Part shown: in pieces, positions 27,129-35,983 of the stretch
How the letters are laid out: each line of letters starts with the position of its first letter
How positions within the stretch are numbered: the first letter of the stretch is position 1
Source: Pseudomonadota bacterium
Lineage (GTDB): Bacteria > Pseudomonadota > Gammaproteobacteria > Burkholderiales > Burkholderiaceae_C
DNA: 40,975 bases
NCBI GenBank assembly: GCA_023460715.1
Contig: JAEWPH010000277.1
Location: 1 to 40,975 of the forward strand
Direction: 5' to 3'
Notes under the pieces: generated by a model
What the model was told of the DNA's origin: nothing
What the model saw: only the letters and a program-made list of their open reading frames with translations
The model's database searches: none
Program-made: the position numbers and the translations under genes

Positions 27129-27186
27129 CCTCAGCGCCACCTTGGCCTGACGGCTTTCGTTCGTCCTCTGTTACCTGACCCTTCCC

Positions 27187-28173
27187 ATGGCACATCTCAT
27201 CGACACCATGGCCTACACCGGCCAAACACCGTGGCACCAGCTCGGCAACGCGCTGCCAGCCAAGCAATCCATCGAGACCTGGACCCTGGCCGCCGGCATG
27301 GACTGGTCCATTCACGAAGCGCCCGTGCGCTACATGGCGGTAGACCCTCAATCCGGTACTGCCGGGCTTTATGGCGAAGCCCGCGAGTTTCCCGAGCAGA
27401 AGGTGCTCTACCGCAGCGACACCAAGGAACCTCTGTCTGTAGTTGGGACGCGCTACCAGGTGGTTCAGCCACGCGAAGTTCTCGAGTTCTACCGGGACCT
27501 CACGGAACTCTCCGGCTATGAGCTGGAGACCGCTGGCGTGCTCAAGGCCGGCCGCAAGTTCTGGGCCCTGGCCCGCACCGGCAAGTCGGTAGCGCTCAAG
27601 GGGAACGATGTGGTCAACGGCTATCTACTGCTGGCCACGTCTTGTGATGGGACGCTTGCCACAATGGCTCTGCCCACTACTGTGCGGGTGGTCTGCAACA
27701 ACACCCTCTCCATCGCCTTGCGCGAGATGGGCAGCACCGCCGTGAAGGTGCCGCACCGCTCGAGCTTCGATGCCCAGGCAGTGAAACGCCAGCTCGGCAT
27801 TGCCGTGTCTCAATGGGACAGCTTCATGTACCGCATGAAGACCCTGGCCGAGCGCAAGGTGAAGACCCATGAGGCCATGAACTACTTCCTCAAGGTAGTC
27901 TGCCAGACCGAAGACCGCGCCCCCTCGTCTCTCGGCCTGACCAACGAGCGTGCATTGAAGAAGATCCAGTCGCTCTACGAAGGCCAGGGCCGGGGCGCTG
28001 AACTGCAAGCGGCCAAGGACACCGCGTGGGGCCTTCTGTGCGCGGTCACCGAGTTCGTGGATCACGAAAAGCAGGCCCGCAGCCGGGACAACCGGCTGGA
28101 CAGCGCCTGGTTTGGCCAGGGCGCCTTGCTGAAACAACGCGCTCTTGATCACGCCCTGCAACTCGTGAGCTGA
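27187..28173 (+). CDS. DUF932 / phage-plasmid-like protein
   Basis: The 328-residue protein has the features of DUF932 proteins: an N-terminal MAYTGQTPWHQLG segment, DTKEPLSVVGTRYQVVQP in the first third, and a central TTVRVVCNNTLSIAL. These proteins are found on plasmids, ICEs and phages, usually next to recombination genes; their biochemical role is unclear. It is followed by a terminator-like hairpin and then by the YqaJ gene. The ATG at 27187 is followed in frame by a second at 27208. Confidence 0.88.
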   Translation: MAHLIDTMAYTGQTPWHQLGNALPAKQSIETWTLAAGMDWSIHEAPVRYMAVDPQSGTAGLYGEAREFPEQKVLYRSDTKEPLSVVGTRYQVVQPREVLEFYRDLTELSGYELETAGVLKAGRKFWALARTGKSVALKGNDVVNGYLLLATSCDGTLATMALPTTVRVVCNNTLSIALREMGSTAVKVPHRSSFDAQAVKRQLGIAVSQWDSFMYRMKTLAERKVKTHEAMNYFLKVVCQTEDRAPSSLGLTNERALKKIQSLYEGQGRGAELQAAKDTAWGLLCAVTEFVDHEKQARSRDNRLDSAWFGQGALLKQRALDHALQLVS

Positions 28174-28225
28174 GCTCCGATCACCCTTCTCTCTTCTCTA
28201 CCACCTCTTCCACCCCACCGCATAT

Positions 28226-28258
28226 AAGCCCCGACCCGGAAACGGATCGGGGCTTTTG
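28226..28258 (+). terminator. Intrinsic terminator after DUF932 gene
   Basis: AAGCCCCGA and TCGGGGCTT form a perfect 9-bp stem with a 12-base loop, followed by a short TT-rich tail. It is 52 bases after the DUF932 stop and 39 before the next start. Confidence 0.7.
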
Positions 28259-28296
28259 CCGTCAGGGGCTGGACGACCTCTTCGGAAAGGAATCCC

Positions 28297-29313
28297 ATGG
28301 ATCCTCTTGTCATTCCTGCTGGTGCAGCATCCGTACGTCGCGCGCCCGCGCTGCGGCTCGTCAAAACGCAATCGCTTGATCGCGCACATTGGCTAGCCGT
28401 GCGCGAACGCGGCATCGGCAGCTCTGACGCCGCCGCCGCGGTGGGGCTGTGCCCTTACAAGTCTCCGCTGCAACTGTGGATGGAGAAAACCGGCCGTGGC
28501 GGCGCCCTGCCCCAAACCGACCCACGAGATGACACCAGCCCCATGTATTGGGGCACCCTGCTCGAGCCCATCGTGGCCGCGCACTACACGCGGCGCACGG
28601 GTCTGCGGGTGCGCCGCATCAACGCGGTATTGCAGCATCCCGATCAGCCCTGGATGCTCGCCAACATCGACCGAGAGGTCATGGGAGCACCGGATGTGCA
28701 GATCCTGGAATGCAAGACCGTTGGCATCTATGGCGCACGCGCCTGGGACGAGGGCGTTCCGGAGTCTGTGCAACTGCAAGTCCAGCACCAGTTGGCAGTG
28801 ACAGGGAAGCAGGCGGCCGATGTAGCCGTGCTGATCGGTGGGCAGGAACTACGCATCCACCGCCTGGGGCGCGACGACGCGCTCATCGCCAACCTCGTGG
28901 CCCTCGAGCGGGTGTTCTGGGAGCACGTCGAGCGCGACACCCCGCCACCGGTGGACGGCTCGGCCTCCTGCGACGTGGCATTGCGGGCGCTGTGGCCCCG
29001 CGATGACGGACAGGTCATCGACTGGCGGGACGACAGCCGCATGGGGGCGCTCTTCGCGGACCTGCTCGCCGTGCGGCAAACGCTGCGCGACCAGACGCAG
29101 CAGGAGGCACTCATCAAACAGGCCATCCAGCAGCGCATGGGCGATGCCAGCCGGGCGCTGTTCGAGACGGGCGAGGTGACGTGGCGACGGTCGCAGGACA
29201 GCCAGGCCATCAACGTGGATCGTCTGCGACGCGAAGCGCCCGAGACCGCCCTGTCCTTTACCGAAACGCGACCCGGCACACGTCGCTTCAACGTGGTGGC
29301 GCGTGGCGAATAA
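28297..29313 (+). CDS. YqaJ-family viral recombinase / lambda-exonuclease-like nuclease
   Basis: The 338-residue protein shows the YqaJ set of motifs in order: GIGSSDAAAAVG (40-50), WGTLLEP (E90), LANIDRE (D125), ILECKTVG (E138, K140) and the Gln in VQLQVQHQLAVTG. These are the PD-(D/E)xK active-site and DNA-contact positions of lambda-type 5'-3' exonucleases, which resect DNA ends for single-strand annealing. No RecT/Beta-type annealing protein is found beside it in the window. Its neighbours (DUF932, Gp3-like protein) fit a plasmid or ICE recombination module. Confidence 0.9.
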   Translation: MDPLVIPAGAASVRRAPALRLVKTQSLDRAHWLAVRERGIGSSDAAAAVGLCPYKSPLQLWMEKTGRGGALPQTDPRDDTSPMYWGTLLEPIVAAHYTRRTGLRVRRINAVLQHPDQPWMLANIDREVMGAPDVQILECKTVGIYGARAWDEGVPESVQLQVQHQLAVTGKQAADVAVLIGGQELRIHRLGRDDALIANLVALERVFWEHVERDTPPPVDGSASCDVALRALWPRDDGQVIDWRDDSRMGALFADLLAVRQTLRDQTQQEALIKQAIQQRMGDASRALFETGEVTWRRSQDSQAINVDRLRREAPETALSFTETRPGTRRFNVVARGE

Positions 29314-29389
29314 AGGTATTTCCCTCCGCCTGCCCGCCCACTCATTCCAAACAAACAAGCGAGCCCGCAAGGCACGCAGGAGATTTCCC

Positions 29390-30400
29390 ATGCTCAAAGG
29401 CTTGGCCTTGACCCCGCCCATTGTGGGGCGGATTTCCATCGGCAAGGTGGTGGAACGTGGCGGCAAACGGTTGCCGGAAAAGGATGACGAGTTCACGCTG
29501 ACCAGCCAAGTGCAATCCCACGGCACCTGGGTTCCCCATCCGCTCAACGAGACCCTGCGCCAGGCTCGACGACGGGCGCAAGCGAAGGATCGGAAAGAAG
29601 ACCCGTCCGGCAATGACCGCTCAGTCAAGCTGCGCAGCATTCCGGTACGGCTGCTGTTCGACGACCCGGACCTGAGTCTGCGGTCGGCCTACACCCTCTT
29701 CGATCGCAGCACGGGCCGACCGCTGTGCGTGGGCAATGGAGACACCTGCAAACGGGTGGCCGCAGAGGGTATCCAGAGCCAGCCCTGCCCGTCCCCGAAG
29801 AGCTGCGGCTGGTCCGAGGGGCGTTGCAAGCCCTTCGGCCGCCTGAACGTTCGGGTAGGTGACGACGACGATCTTGGCAGCTTCGTGCTGCGCACCACGG
29901 GTTTCAACACCATCCGCACGCTTGCCACGCGACTGCGGTACTTCCATGCGGCATCCGGGGGCAAGCTCTCGACGCTGCCGCTGGAGCTACGGTTGCGTGG
30001 CAAGTCCACACAGCAGTCTTTCGGGACCCCGATCTACTACGTCGACCTGACGGTACGCCACGGCATGGGTCTTACGGAGGCGGTCGCGCTCGCGCGTACG
30101 GAGTGGGAAGCCCGACGGGCAGCAGGGCTGGATCAGGCAGCGCTGGATGCGCAGGCCCGGCATGGCCTGTCGCTCGGGGCCTTCGAGGAATCGGCGGAAG
30201 AGGCAGGCACCATCGTGGAGGAGTTTTTTCCGCCCATGGAGGGTGACGTAGTCGGGAGCAGACCTGTTCCGCAGGCGCCCCTTCCGCCCAGGACGAGAAC
30301 ACGGACCAAATCGGGCCAGCCACCTGCGCCTGCCCCGTTGGGAGAGCGACTCGCACGCAAGGCGGAGGATGCCGGCATCCGTCTGGAGGATGCGCCATGA
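29390..30400 (+). CDS. Gp3-like metal-binding protein of mobile elements
   Basis: This 336-residue protein starts at ATG 29390, which is preceded by CAGGAGA; an upstream in-frame ATG at 29303 overlaps the YqaJ gene. A central cluster of five cysteines (C113, C120, C133, C139, C146) with the spacing C-x12-CPSPKSC-x6-C recalls the zinc-binding segment of Gp3-like phage proteins, some of which act as recombination directionality factors. Similar proteins are labelled 'hydrolase or metal-binding protein' in mobile elements. The C-terminal 80 residues are Pro/Arg-rich and look disordered. It is coupled to the next gene by an ATGA overlap. Confidence 0.72.
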   Translation: MLKGLALTPPIVGRISIGKVVERGGKRLPEKDDEFTLTSQVQSHGTWVPHPLNETLRQARRRAQAKDRKEDPSGNDRSVKLRSIPVRLLFDDPDLSLRSAYTLFDRSTGRPLCVGNGDTCKRVAAEGIQSQPCPSPKSCGWSEGRCKPFGRLNVRVGDDDDLGSFVLRTTGFNTIRTLATRLRYFHAASGGKLSTLPLELRLRGKSTQQSFGTPIYYVDLTVRHGMGLTEAVALARTEWEARRAAGLDQAALDAQARHGLSLGAFEESAEEAGTIVEEFFPPMEGDVVGSRPVPQAPLPPRTRTRTKSGQPPAPAPLGERLARKAEDAGIRLEDAP

Positions 30401-31038
30401 AAGGACTTCAGCACGGCTTTGTGGCAGGGCTTCGGTTTACCGGTATGCCGCAGTTTCGAGCGGCATCTGGCGAGTATGTAGACCTTCCGCCAGAGCCTTG
30501 GGGCACCGGCGTGCCGATGGATGCGCTTTGTGTCGCCCAGTGCATCGCCTTGGCGGGCTATGACGCCAAGGCAGGCCTGGCGGCACCGCCGTTCGCGCTC
30601 ACCGGCCCGCACGCGTTGCAGTCATGGCTGAGCTCGAACTGTCCGCGCCATCAGGTAGAGGCCAATCCTGCTTCGAGCGACCGTCCAGCCGCAATAGGCA
30701 GCGCGGTCCAACGCGCCCTCTGGGCCGATGGCCTGGCGCTCCTGCAATTGCAGCCAGCTCGCGGTGGCAGCGTACGCCGGTGGGCACTCATCACGGGGGT
30801 GGAATGGCGAGCGCATGGCCAAGGCAACGACGAAATCAAGAGCCTACTGCTGTTGGATCCTGCGGAGCCTTGGGTGTGGGCGTGCGGTCACAACGCGCGC
30901 TTGTCTCTGGCGGCGCAAAGCTGGGGGCCGGGCCGAGCCTGCTACCGCTGGGTGTCGTTGGGAGGAGGTCTGCAGCCCGTCCGGATCGCGGGGCTGGTCA
31001 CGATGGTTCCCGTTTCCCCGCCCCCTTCGGCGGCTTGA
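30397..31038 (+). CDS. Unknown protein, possible papain-like (C39-type) fold
   Basis: The 213-residue protein overlaps the upstream gene by four bases, so both are translated together. MDALCVAQCIALAGYD near residues 47-62 resembles the Cys-helix of C39-like peptidases, and SLLLLDPAEPWVW resembles their Asp strand, but the expected catalytic His position reads RRWALITGV, so activity is doubtful. No signal peptide or membrane segment is present. I do not recognise a named family, and the fold suggestion is weak. Its end overlaps the convergent XRE gene by 41 bases. Confidence 0.72.
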   Translation: MKGLQHGFVAGLRFTGMPQFRAASGEYVDLPPEPWGTGVPMDALCVAQCIALAGYDAKAGLAAPPFALTGPHALQSWLSSNCPRHQVEANPASSDRPAAIGSAVQRALWADGLALLQLQPARGGSVRRWALITGVEWRAHGQGNDEIKSLLLLDPAEPWVWACGHNARLSLAAQSWGPGRACYRWVSLGGGLQPVRIAGLVTMVPVSPPPSAA

Positions 31039-31279
31039 GCAATGTCCACGGTTCGACATCAAGCGCCTTGGCAAAGCGCTCGATGTTGGACAGGGCCACA
31101 TTCCAGCGAGAGCGTTCCACCGACGACACGTAGGTGCGGTCCAACTCGCATTCGAGCGCCAGCCGCTCTTGCGACCACCCCTTCTCCACCCGCAGCAGGC
31201 GGATCCAGTACGCGAGCACATCACGGACGTTGTCACCGTCAGGCAGTGAAGTGGGTGGAGTGGGCTTGGCAGACACCAC
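30998..31279 (-). CDS. XRE-family helix-turn-helix regulator
   Basis: This 93-residue protein carries one Cro/C1-type helix-turn-helix (about residues 25-80; WSQERLALECELDRTYVSSVE). It is close in style to small regulators on plasmids and ICEs. It reads against the preceding genes, and its 3' end overlaps the 213-residue protein gene by 41 bases. The region upstream of it (31280-31455) is shared with the rightward GYF-domain gene and has AT-rich stretches near 31290-31330 that could hold its promoter. Confidence 0.88.
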   Translation of the reverse strand: MVSAKPTPPTSLPDGDNVRDVLAYWIRLLRVEKGWSQERLALECELDRTYVSSVERSRWNVALSNIERFAKALDVEPWTLLKPPKGAGKREPS

Positions 31280-31455
31280 GCAAGAATGTCGATTTGATAC
31301 ATTTGCATCTACGGTGTTTGCTTCACATATCGGAGCGTGTTCTTAGCGTCAAAGCGGAATTGCGCGATACGCCAACGGGCATCGTTTCCGGGCAGTGGCT
31401 TGTTCGGCGGGCGAGCCCCTGCCCGGCTCTGAAACAACAACATGGGAGTGAATTG

Positions 31456-32595
31456 ATGGAAAGCAGTAACGACCAGGCCAACGCGGGCTGGTACTACGAG
31501 CGCGCGGGCCAGAAGATGGGCCCTCTGCCATTGGCACAGATGGCCGCACTGGCGTCCAAGGGCGTGCTGTCGTCGTCCACGCTGGTATGGCGCAGTGGCC
31601 TGTCAGGCTGGGTGCCGCTTGAGCGCACCGAGTTGGTGGACTTCCTGGGTGCCGCCCCCTCCTCCGCCGCCGCGGTATCACAGGCCGCCACCCCTACATG
31701 GACACCAGCGCCCGCACGAGCAACAGACCGGGAGCCGCAGTCGGCCCAGGACATGCCGGCTGAGGTTAGGGGCTGGTGCTGGGGCGGCTTTCTACTGAGC
31801 TGGATTTGGGCGATCCGCTTTCGCTTCTGGTGGGGCCTGTTGGCCCTTGTACCTTGGGCGGGCATCGGAATGATGGTCTACCTTGGGATCAAAGGCCGGG
31901 AACAAGCCTGGCGCCGTGGTTCCTGGGAAAGTGCGGAGGTCTTCAACCAGGTGCAGCGCCGCTGGTCTGTCGCTGGCGTCTGGCTGCTGGTGCTCGCAGC
32001 CATCGGTGGCGGGATCTACGGGTTTATGCAGGCTCAAGAAGCGGACTGGGCGTCCAGGCCTGCGGTGCTTCAAGAAGAGACCGCCCCTGTTCCCGGTGGC
32101 GACCGCATTACCGAAAAGCAGATGTACGACGCGCTGGCCGTTCCGGCCGTGAACGACGACAACAGCGGCTCCAACCATGACATCCCATCCCTTGCTCAGG
32201 TCGAAAGCACACGGTACCAGACCCGTGGGGGCAGCCTTGTGGTTCAGGGGGACAGCACCACCGGCCGGCAGTTGTTGCTCAACGGTCAGCCTGTACCCAA
32301 GATGCGCGAGGATTTCGTGACGCTGGTGTCCGTGTATAGCTATCAGGACCGCGATACGGCTGTGGTGACTTATGCCTGCGCCGGCTCCATCTGTGGCTGG
32401 ACGTCGTTCGCGCTTGTGGAGGTCTTCCCCAACGGGCAGTTCTCGGTGCTGGCCAACGACCAACTCACGATCGAAATGGATGGCGCCGTGCCTGATGTCG
32501 CGATCCAAAACGACGGCAGCCTGAGTATCTCCTTCCAAGGCCATCAGGGCCGCGAGCAGTGGCGTTACGCCAAGGGCCAGCTCACCAAGCAGTGA
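31456..32595 (+). CDS. GYF_2-domain membrane protein, unknown function
   Basis: The 379-residue protein starts at ATG 31456 with GGGAGTG upstream. Residues 11-58 are a GYF_2 domain (WYYERAGQKMGPLPL, then TLVWRSGLSGWVPL), a peptide-binding module. A Trp-rich membrane region follows (about 106-145) with a conserved-looking WRRGSWESAEVFNQVQRRW, then one more helix (171-190) and a soluble C-terminal domain of about 170 residues that is probably outside the cytoplasm. Nothing identifies an enzymatic role. It is paired with the next gene, also membrane-anchored. Confidence 0.82.
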   Translation: MESSNDQANAGWYYERAGQKMGPLPLAQMAALASKGVLSSSTLVWRSGLSGWVPLERTELVDFLGAAPSSAAAVSQAATPTWTPAPARATDREPQSAQDMPAEVRGWCWGGFLLSWIWAIRFRFWWGLLALVPWAGIGMMVYLGIKGREQAWRRGSWESAEVFNQVQRRWSVAGVWLLVLAAIGGGIYGFMQAQEADWASRPAVLQEETAPVPGGDRITEKQMYDALAVPAVNDDNSGSNHDIPSLAQVESTRYQTRGGSLVVQGDSTTGRQLLLNGQPVPKMREDFVTLVSVYSYQDRDTAVVTYACAGSICGWTSFALVEVFPNGQFSVLANDQLTIEMDGAVPDVAIQNDGSLSISFQGHQGREQWRYAKGQLTKQ

Positions 32596-32660
32596 CATCG
32601 CGCGACGCGATATCCGGAGGCCGGCTTCGCCCGGTCTCTCCTTCCATTCAAGAGGATCTC

Positions 32661-33200
32661 ATGGACCAGAACCACAACAATCAATCACACAGGCATGGAG
32701 CGAACGTTCCCCCGGATCTACCGGGCCACGTGCCGCCTCCACTTCCACAGCGTACTGCCAACTCAATCTCTGGCCGAGCCAGCGAAGAGGCTCCTAAGCG
32801 ATCTATCCCCGTGCACAAGATCGTTCACAACTTCGACCAACTGAAGCAGGATCCCAAAGGATGGGTCCAGGCACTGCCGCTGTGGCGCAAAGTACTCCTC
32901 GGCGCTGGTGCCGCATGGCTTGCGGTGTGCCTCCTGCTGAGCGTCGTGGGATCGTTCGGCGGTGTCCCATCGGACGTGGAGCACGAGGCCATCGCGAAGT
33001 GGGCCGAGCGCTGGTACGTGAAGAAGCCCAATTACGAGGTCACCAACAGCTATGAACGCAAGCGCGATGGCGAAACCTATCATTACCAGGAGTTCTCGCT
33101 CACACTGAGCACTGGGCGTGTCCTGAACCATGGCGTGATCTATCACCAGCGGGGCGACCGGTGGTACTGGGAGTACTTCAATCCGACAGCTAGGAGATGA
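32661..33200 (+). CDS. Single-pass membrane protein of unknown function
   Basis: This 179-residue protein has a Pro/His-rich cytoplasmic N-terminus (1-70), one membrane helix (about 78-99) and an 80-residue outer domain with many Tyr and Trp residues (YERKRDGETYHYQEF, GDRWYWEYFNP). AAGAGGA precedes the ATG. It follows the GYF-domain gene after 65 bases and is followed by a strong terminator, so the two form one unit. I do not recognise the family. Confidence 0.75.
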   Translation: MDQNHNNQSHRHGANVPPDLPGHVPPPLPQRTANSISGRASEEAPKRSIPVHKIVHNFDQLKQDPKGWVQALPLWRKVLLGAGAAWLAVCLLLSVVGSFGGVPSDVEHEAIAKWAERWYVKKPNYEVTNSYERKRDGETYHYQEFSLTLSTGRVLNHGVIYHQRGDRWYWEYFNPTARR

Positions 33201-33283
33201 TCAAATCTGACACCGGTTCGATGGCACCGTAAAGTGTTTGCGAGAACGACGTCACTCAGCCGGTCGACGGTGGCGCAATCCGC

Positions 33284-33328
33284 ACATCTAGTCTCTCCTT
33301 TTGAGGAGAGACTAGATGTATTTTTTTT
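33284..33328 (+). terminator. Strong intrinsic terminator
   Basis: ACATCTAGTCTCTCC (33284-33298) and GGAGAGACTAGATGT (33305-33319) form a perfect 15-bp stem with a six-base loop, followed by A and eight Ts. It closes the rightward membrane-protein pair. It is nearly symmetric but the A/T flanks favour the plus strand. Confidence 0.88.
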
Positions 33329-33684
33329 GCCGGTGCTGAGGCACACACATTTTCTGAATCGTTCCGGCTGTTCTAGACGACCCTAAGCCATTGGGAATGT
33401 ATCGGAGGAGCAACGTGATCACCCGCCCGAACCGATAGAGCGGAGCCGACTTGGACATAGATCTGACCTTCCCGGCACAGAGATTTCGCTCATCATGCGA
33501 CATGCCCGATTGCTGAGATTTCACCTTCTAATCAGAGGATCATCTCCAAGTCCGACCGCGGCACCGCCTCAGCGCACGCCTTCACCATCGATCCGAGTGC
33601 CTGCTTGGCGTCGTGGCCTGCCTTCAGGCGCTACTACCAGTGTTTCCGCACCAGCGATGCAGGACCAAAGCCCAGTCGCAACTG

Positions 33685-33855
33685 TGGACGCTACCGAGAG
33701 GCCTTCGTACCTATGGCTATGCAGCAATGGTCGTGTACGTCCGCGGAACGGGTGCAAGCTTTGGCACGCGCGACGCCTTACGCTCATCTATCGAGCGCCA
33801 AGACTATGCCGAAGTCGATCAGTGGAGCGTCGAGCAACCGTGGCGCGATGTCAGG
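33685..33855 (+). pseudogene. Fragment of a CocE/NonD (S15)-type hydrolase
   Basis: One frame here reads LRTYGYAAMVVYVRGTGASF, then a segment ending VDQWSVEQPW. This closely recalls the region of CocE/NonD-type alpha/beta hydrolases around the strand before the nucleophile (typically GYAVVxVDVRGTGASFG and WIxxQPW). Only about 50 codons remain; there is no catalytic serine motif, no start and no matching flanks, so it is a relic. The rest of 33201-33868 holds the terminator and nothing else I recognise. Confidence 0.5.
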
Positions 33856-33868
33856 CCCGTTGCTCAAG

Positions 33869-35983
33869 TCAGAACCCAAACTCCCGCCAAAACACACTGG
33901 CCGCCGCACGCACAAAGCGCAGGCCCGGCGCCTCGGGCGCTGCGGAGATGGTGACCGCGCCGCGCCAAGTGTGCTGGGCTAACGCGTCTTGATCGCCCTC
34001 CGTCACCTCAAGCAGCACGCGGTACACCGGCAGCTCGGGGTAAAGCGCGCCCTGCTTTTCGCGAACCTGGACGCTGCCGCCGAAGGCGTTGGCTAGCACC
34101 GGTTCGCCCAGGGTGCGCGAAGCATCGCGGTCCATCGCGGCCACACGCACGCGGGCCACCGGGCCCGAGGCACCCTCGGCAATGAAGATGCCGCTGTCGC
34201 CCAAAGCGATACGGTGCACCACCGTCGCCTCCACATATGTCACCACCTGGAAGGCGTCGGTGCCCACCACGCGGCCCAGCGGCTCGCGCCTAGCCAGCCA
34301 ATCGCCGGGGGCGAGGTCGGGATCCACATCGCGCAGTACGCCGGCCACGGGCGCGGTGGGGGTATAGCGATCCACATCGGCGGCCACGGCCTCCCGCTCG
34401 GCCTGGGCGGTGATCTGCCGGTCGTTGAGCACCTGCCAGTCACGGCGCAGCTCAGCGTCGAAGCCGGCTGTCGCGGACTGCAGTGCAAGCTGGGCCGCAC
34501 GCGCGTCGCTCTGTGCGGCACGCGCCTGCAACTGTGGCGACTGTAGGATGAACACGGTGCTGCCCGCCGGCACCGAGGCGCCTTCGCGCAGCGGCAGCGC
34601 CACCAACTGGGCCTGCTCGGGCGCGTAGGCTACCCACTGCGCACGCGGCTGCAGCACACCCGTGGCGTGCAGCGGCACCGGCCAGGGCACGACGAACAGC
34701 GCGAGGAAGGCCAGCGCCAGCACGGCACTCACGCGTGCGCGGTGGCTGCGGCGGATGGCGCCAGCGCGCTCTCGCCAGGCCGACAGCTCCGACCAGAACG
34801 GCCGGGCCACGAACCACACGATCTCCACCAGGAACAGCAAGATGCCCACCGCCTTGATGAAAAAGTGGTACACCAGCGCGGCTATGCCAAGGAACAGCAC
34901 CAGCCGGTAGATCCAGGTAGCCCAGGCGAAGGCGATGAGGCCGGCCCGGCGCGCGCGCGGCACGTCCTCGGGCGGCGGCTCGCCCAACGTGAACAGCACT
35001 TCGCGCAGGTGCCAGCGGGCCAGCGCGAACGAGCGGTTGTGCAGGTTGGGCATGCCCAGGAAATCCGACAGCAGGAAGTAGCCGTCGAAGCGCATGAACG
35101 GGCTGGCGTTGATGGCGATGGTCGAGACCCAGGTGGTGGTCGAGAGCAGGAAAGCGATGGCCTTGGGGCCGCCCTCGGGCAGCCATACCCAGGTCAACGT
35201 GGCCCACACGGCGATGGTCAGCTCGGTGAGGATGCCGGCGCCCGCCACCTTCAGGCGCTGGTCGCGGCGGGTGAGCTTCCACACCTCGTTGGTGTCGGTA
35301 TAGGCCACGGGCCACAGCACAAGGAAAGCCACGCCCATGGTGGGCACGCGGCAGCCGTAGCGCTTGGCGGTGAGGCCATGGCCCAGCTCATGCAGGATCT
35401 TCACCGCCACCAGGGTCACGCTGTAGGCGGCGAAGCCCTCCCAGCTCAGCATGTCCACCGCCGTGGCGGCGAACACGTCCCAGGCGCGGTACACGCCCAC
35501 GCCGCCGGCCACGGCCGCCAATAGGGTAATGCGCCAGAACATGGCGCCGAACAGGAAGGCCAGGCGAGGCGTCCAACGGTCGAGCCAGCGGTCGGGGAAC
35601 ACCAGCGGGATGCGGAAGAATAGGTAGTTGTGTAGCAGCCACTGGCCTATGCCGCCGCGCCGCTTGGTCAGGCGCGCGGCCAGCAACGCGGCACTGCCCG
35701 GCGCCACCTGCAGCAGCTCGTTGCCCAACAGGAACTGCGCGAGTTGCTCCACGTCCTCGGGCTCCACGTGCAGCGTGGTGTCGCGCGCGATCTCTTCGGC
35801 GATGCGGTTGGGCGAATCCAGGTGCCAGCGGCGCAGGATCTCGAAGCTCGCCCAGTCAAGCTGGAAGAACAGGTTGCGCACCGGGTCGTGCAGCGTCCAG
35901 CTCGGCTGGCCGTCCTGCAGCGGTGGCCCGTCCAGTAGGTCGATCTCCTCGCGCAGCGGCGGAAGCGATTTGGTGCCGGCCAT
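33869..35983 (-). CDS. Site-2-type membrane metalloprotease fused to HlyD-like domain
   Basis: This 704-residue protein starts at ATG 35983, overlapping the upstream stop as ATGA. Residues about 20-95 look like a PqqD-like small domain. A multi-helix membrane region then carries the zinc motif HELGHG (H198, E199, H202) and, near residue 295, NASPFMRFDGYF, the third metal ligand Asp in the S2P/M50 pattern. From about residue 430 the protein continues as a HlyD-type barrel-sandwich and beta-barrel adaptor (ATGVLQPRAQWVAYAPEQAQ; PTAPVAGVLRDVDPDLAPGD). Similar M50-HlyD fusions exist beside secretion adaptors. With the Ig-repeat protein and HlyD upstream, it probably helps export or process that protein. 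Confidence 0.85.
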   Translation of the reverse strand: MAGTKSLPPLREEIDLLDGPPLQDGQPSWTLHDPVRNLFFQLDWASFEILRRWHLDSPNRIAEEIARDTTLHVEPEDVEQLAQFLLGNELLQVAPGSAALLAARLTKRRGGIGQWLLHNYLFFRIPLVFPDRWLDRWTPRLAFLFGAMFWRITLLAAVAGGVGVYRAWDVFAATAVDMLSWEGFAAYSVTLVAVKILHELGHGLTAKRYGCRVPTMGVAFLVLWPVAYTDTNEVWKLTRRDQRLKVAGAGILTELTIAVWATLTWVWLPEGGPKAIAFLLSTTTWVSTIAINASPFMRFDGYFLLSDFLGMPNLHNRSFALARWHLREVLFTLGEPPPEDVPRARRAGLIAFAWATWIYRLVLFLGIAALVYHFFIKAVGILLFLVEIVWFVARPFWSELSAWRERAGAIRRSHRARVSAVLALAFLALFVVPWPVPLHATGVLQPRAQWVAYAPEQAQLVALPLREGASVPAGSTVFILQSPQLQARAAQSDARAAQLALQSATAGFDAELRRDWQVLNDRQITAQAEREAVAADVDRYTPTAPVAGVLRDVDPDLAPGDWLARREPLGRVVGTDAFQVVTYVEATVVHRIALGDSGIFIAEGASGPVARVRVAAMDRDASRTLGEPVLANAFGGSVQVREKQGALYPELPVYRVLLEVTEGDQDALAQHTWRGAVTISAAPEAPGLRFVRAAASVFWREFGF

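Noticed and set aside
13281..33868. A second copy of the tRNA-Ser 3' end as the other attachment site
   Set aside because: I looked for GTTCGAATCTCACAGTCTCC-like sequences to the right and saw none; it may be outside the window or lost.
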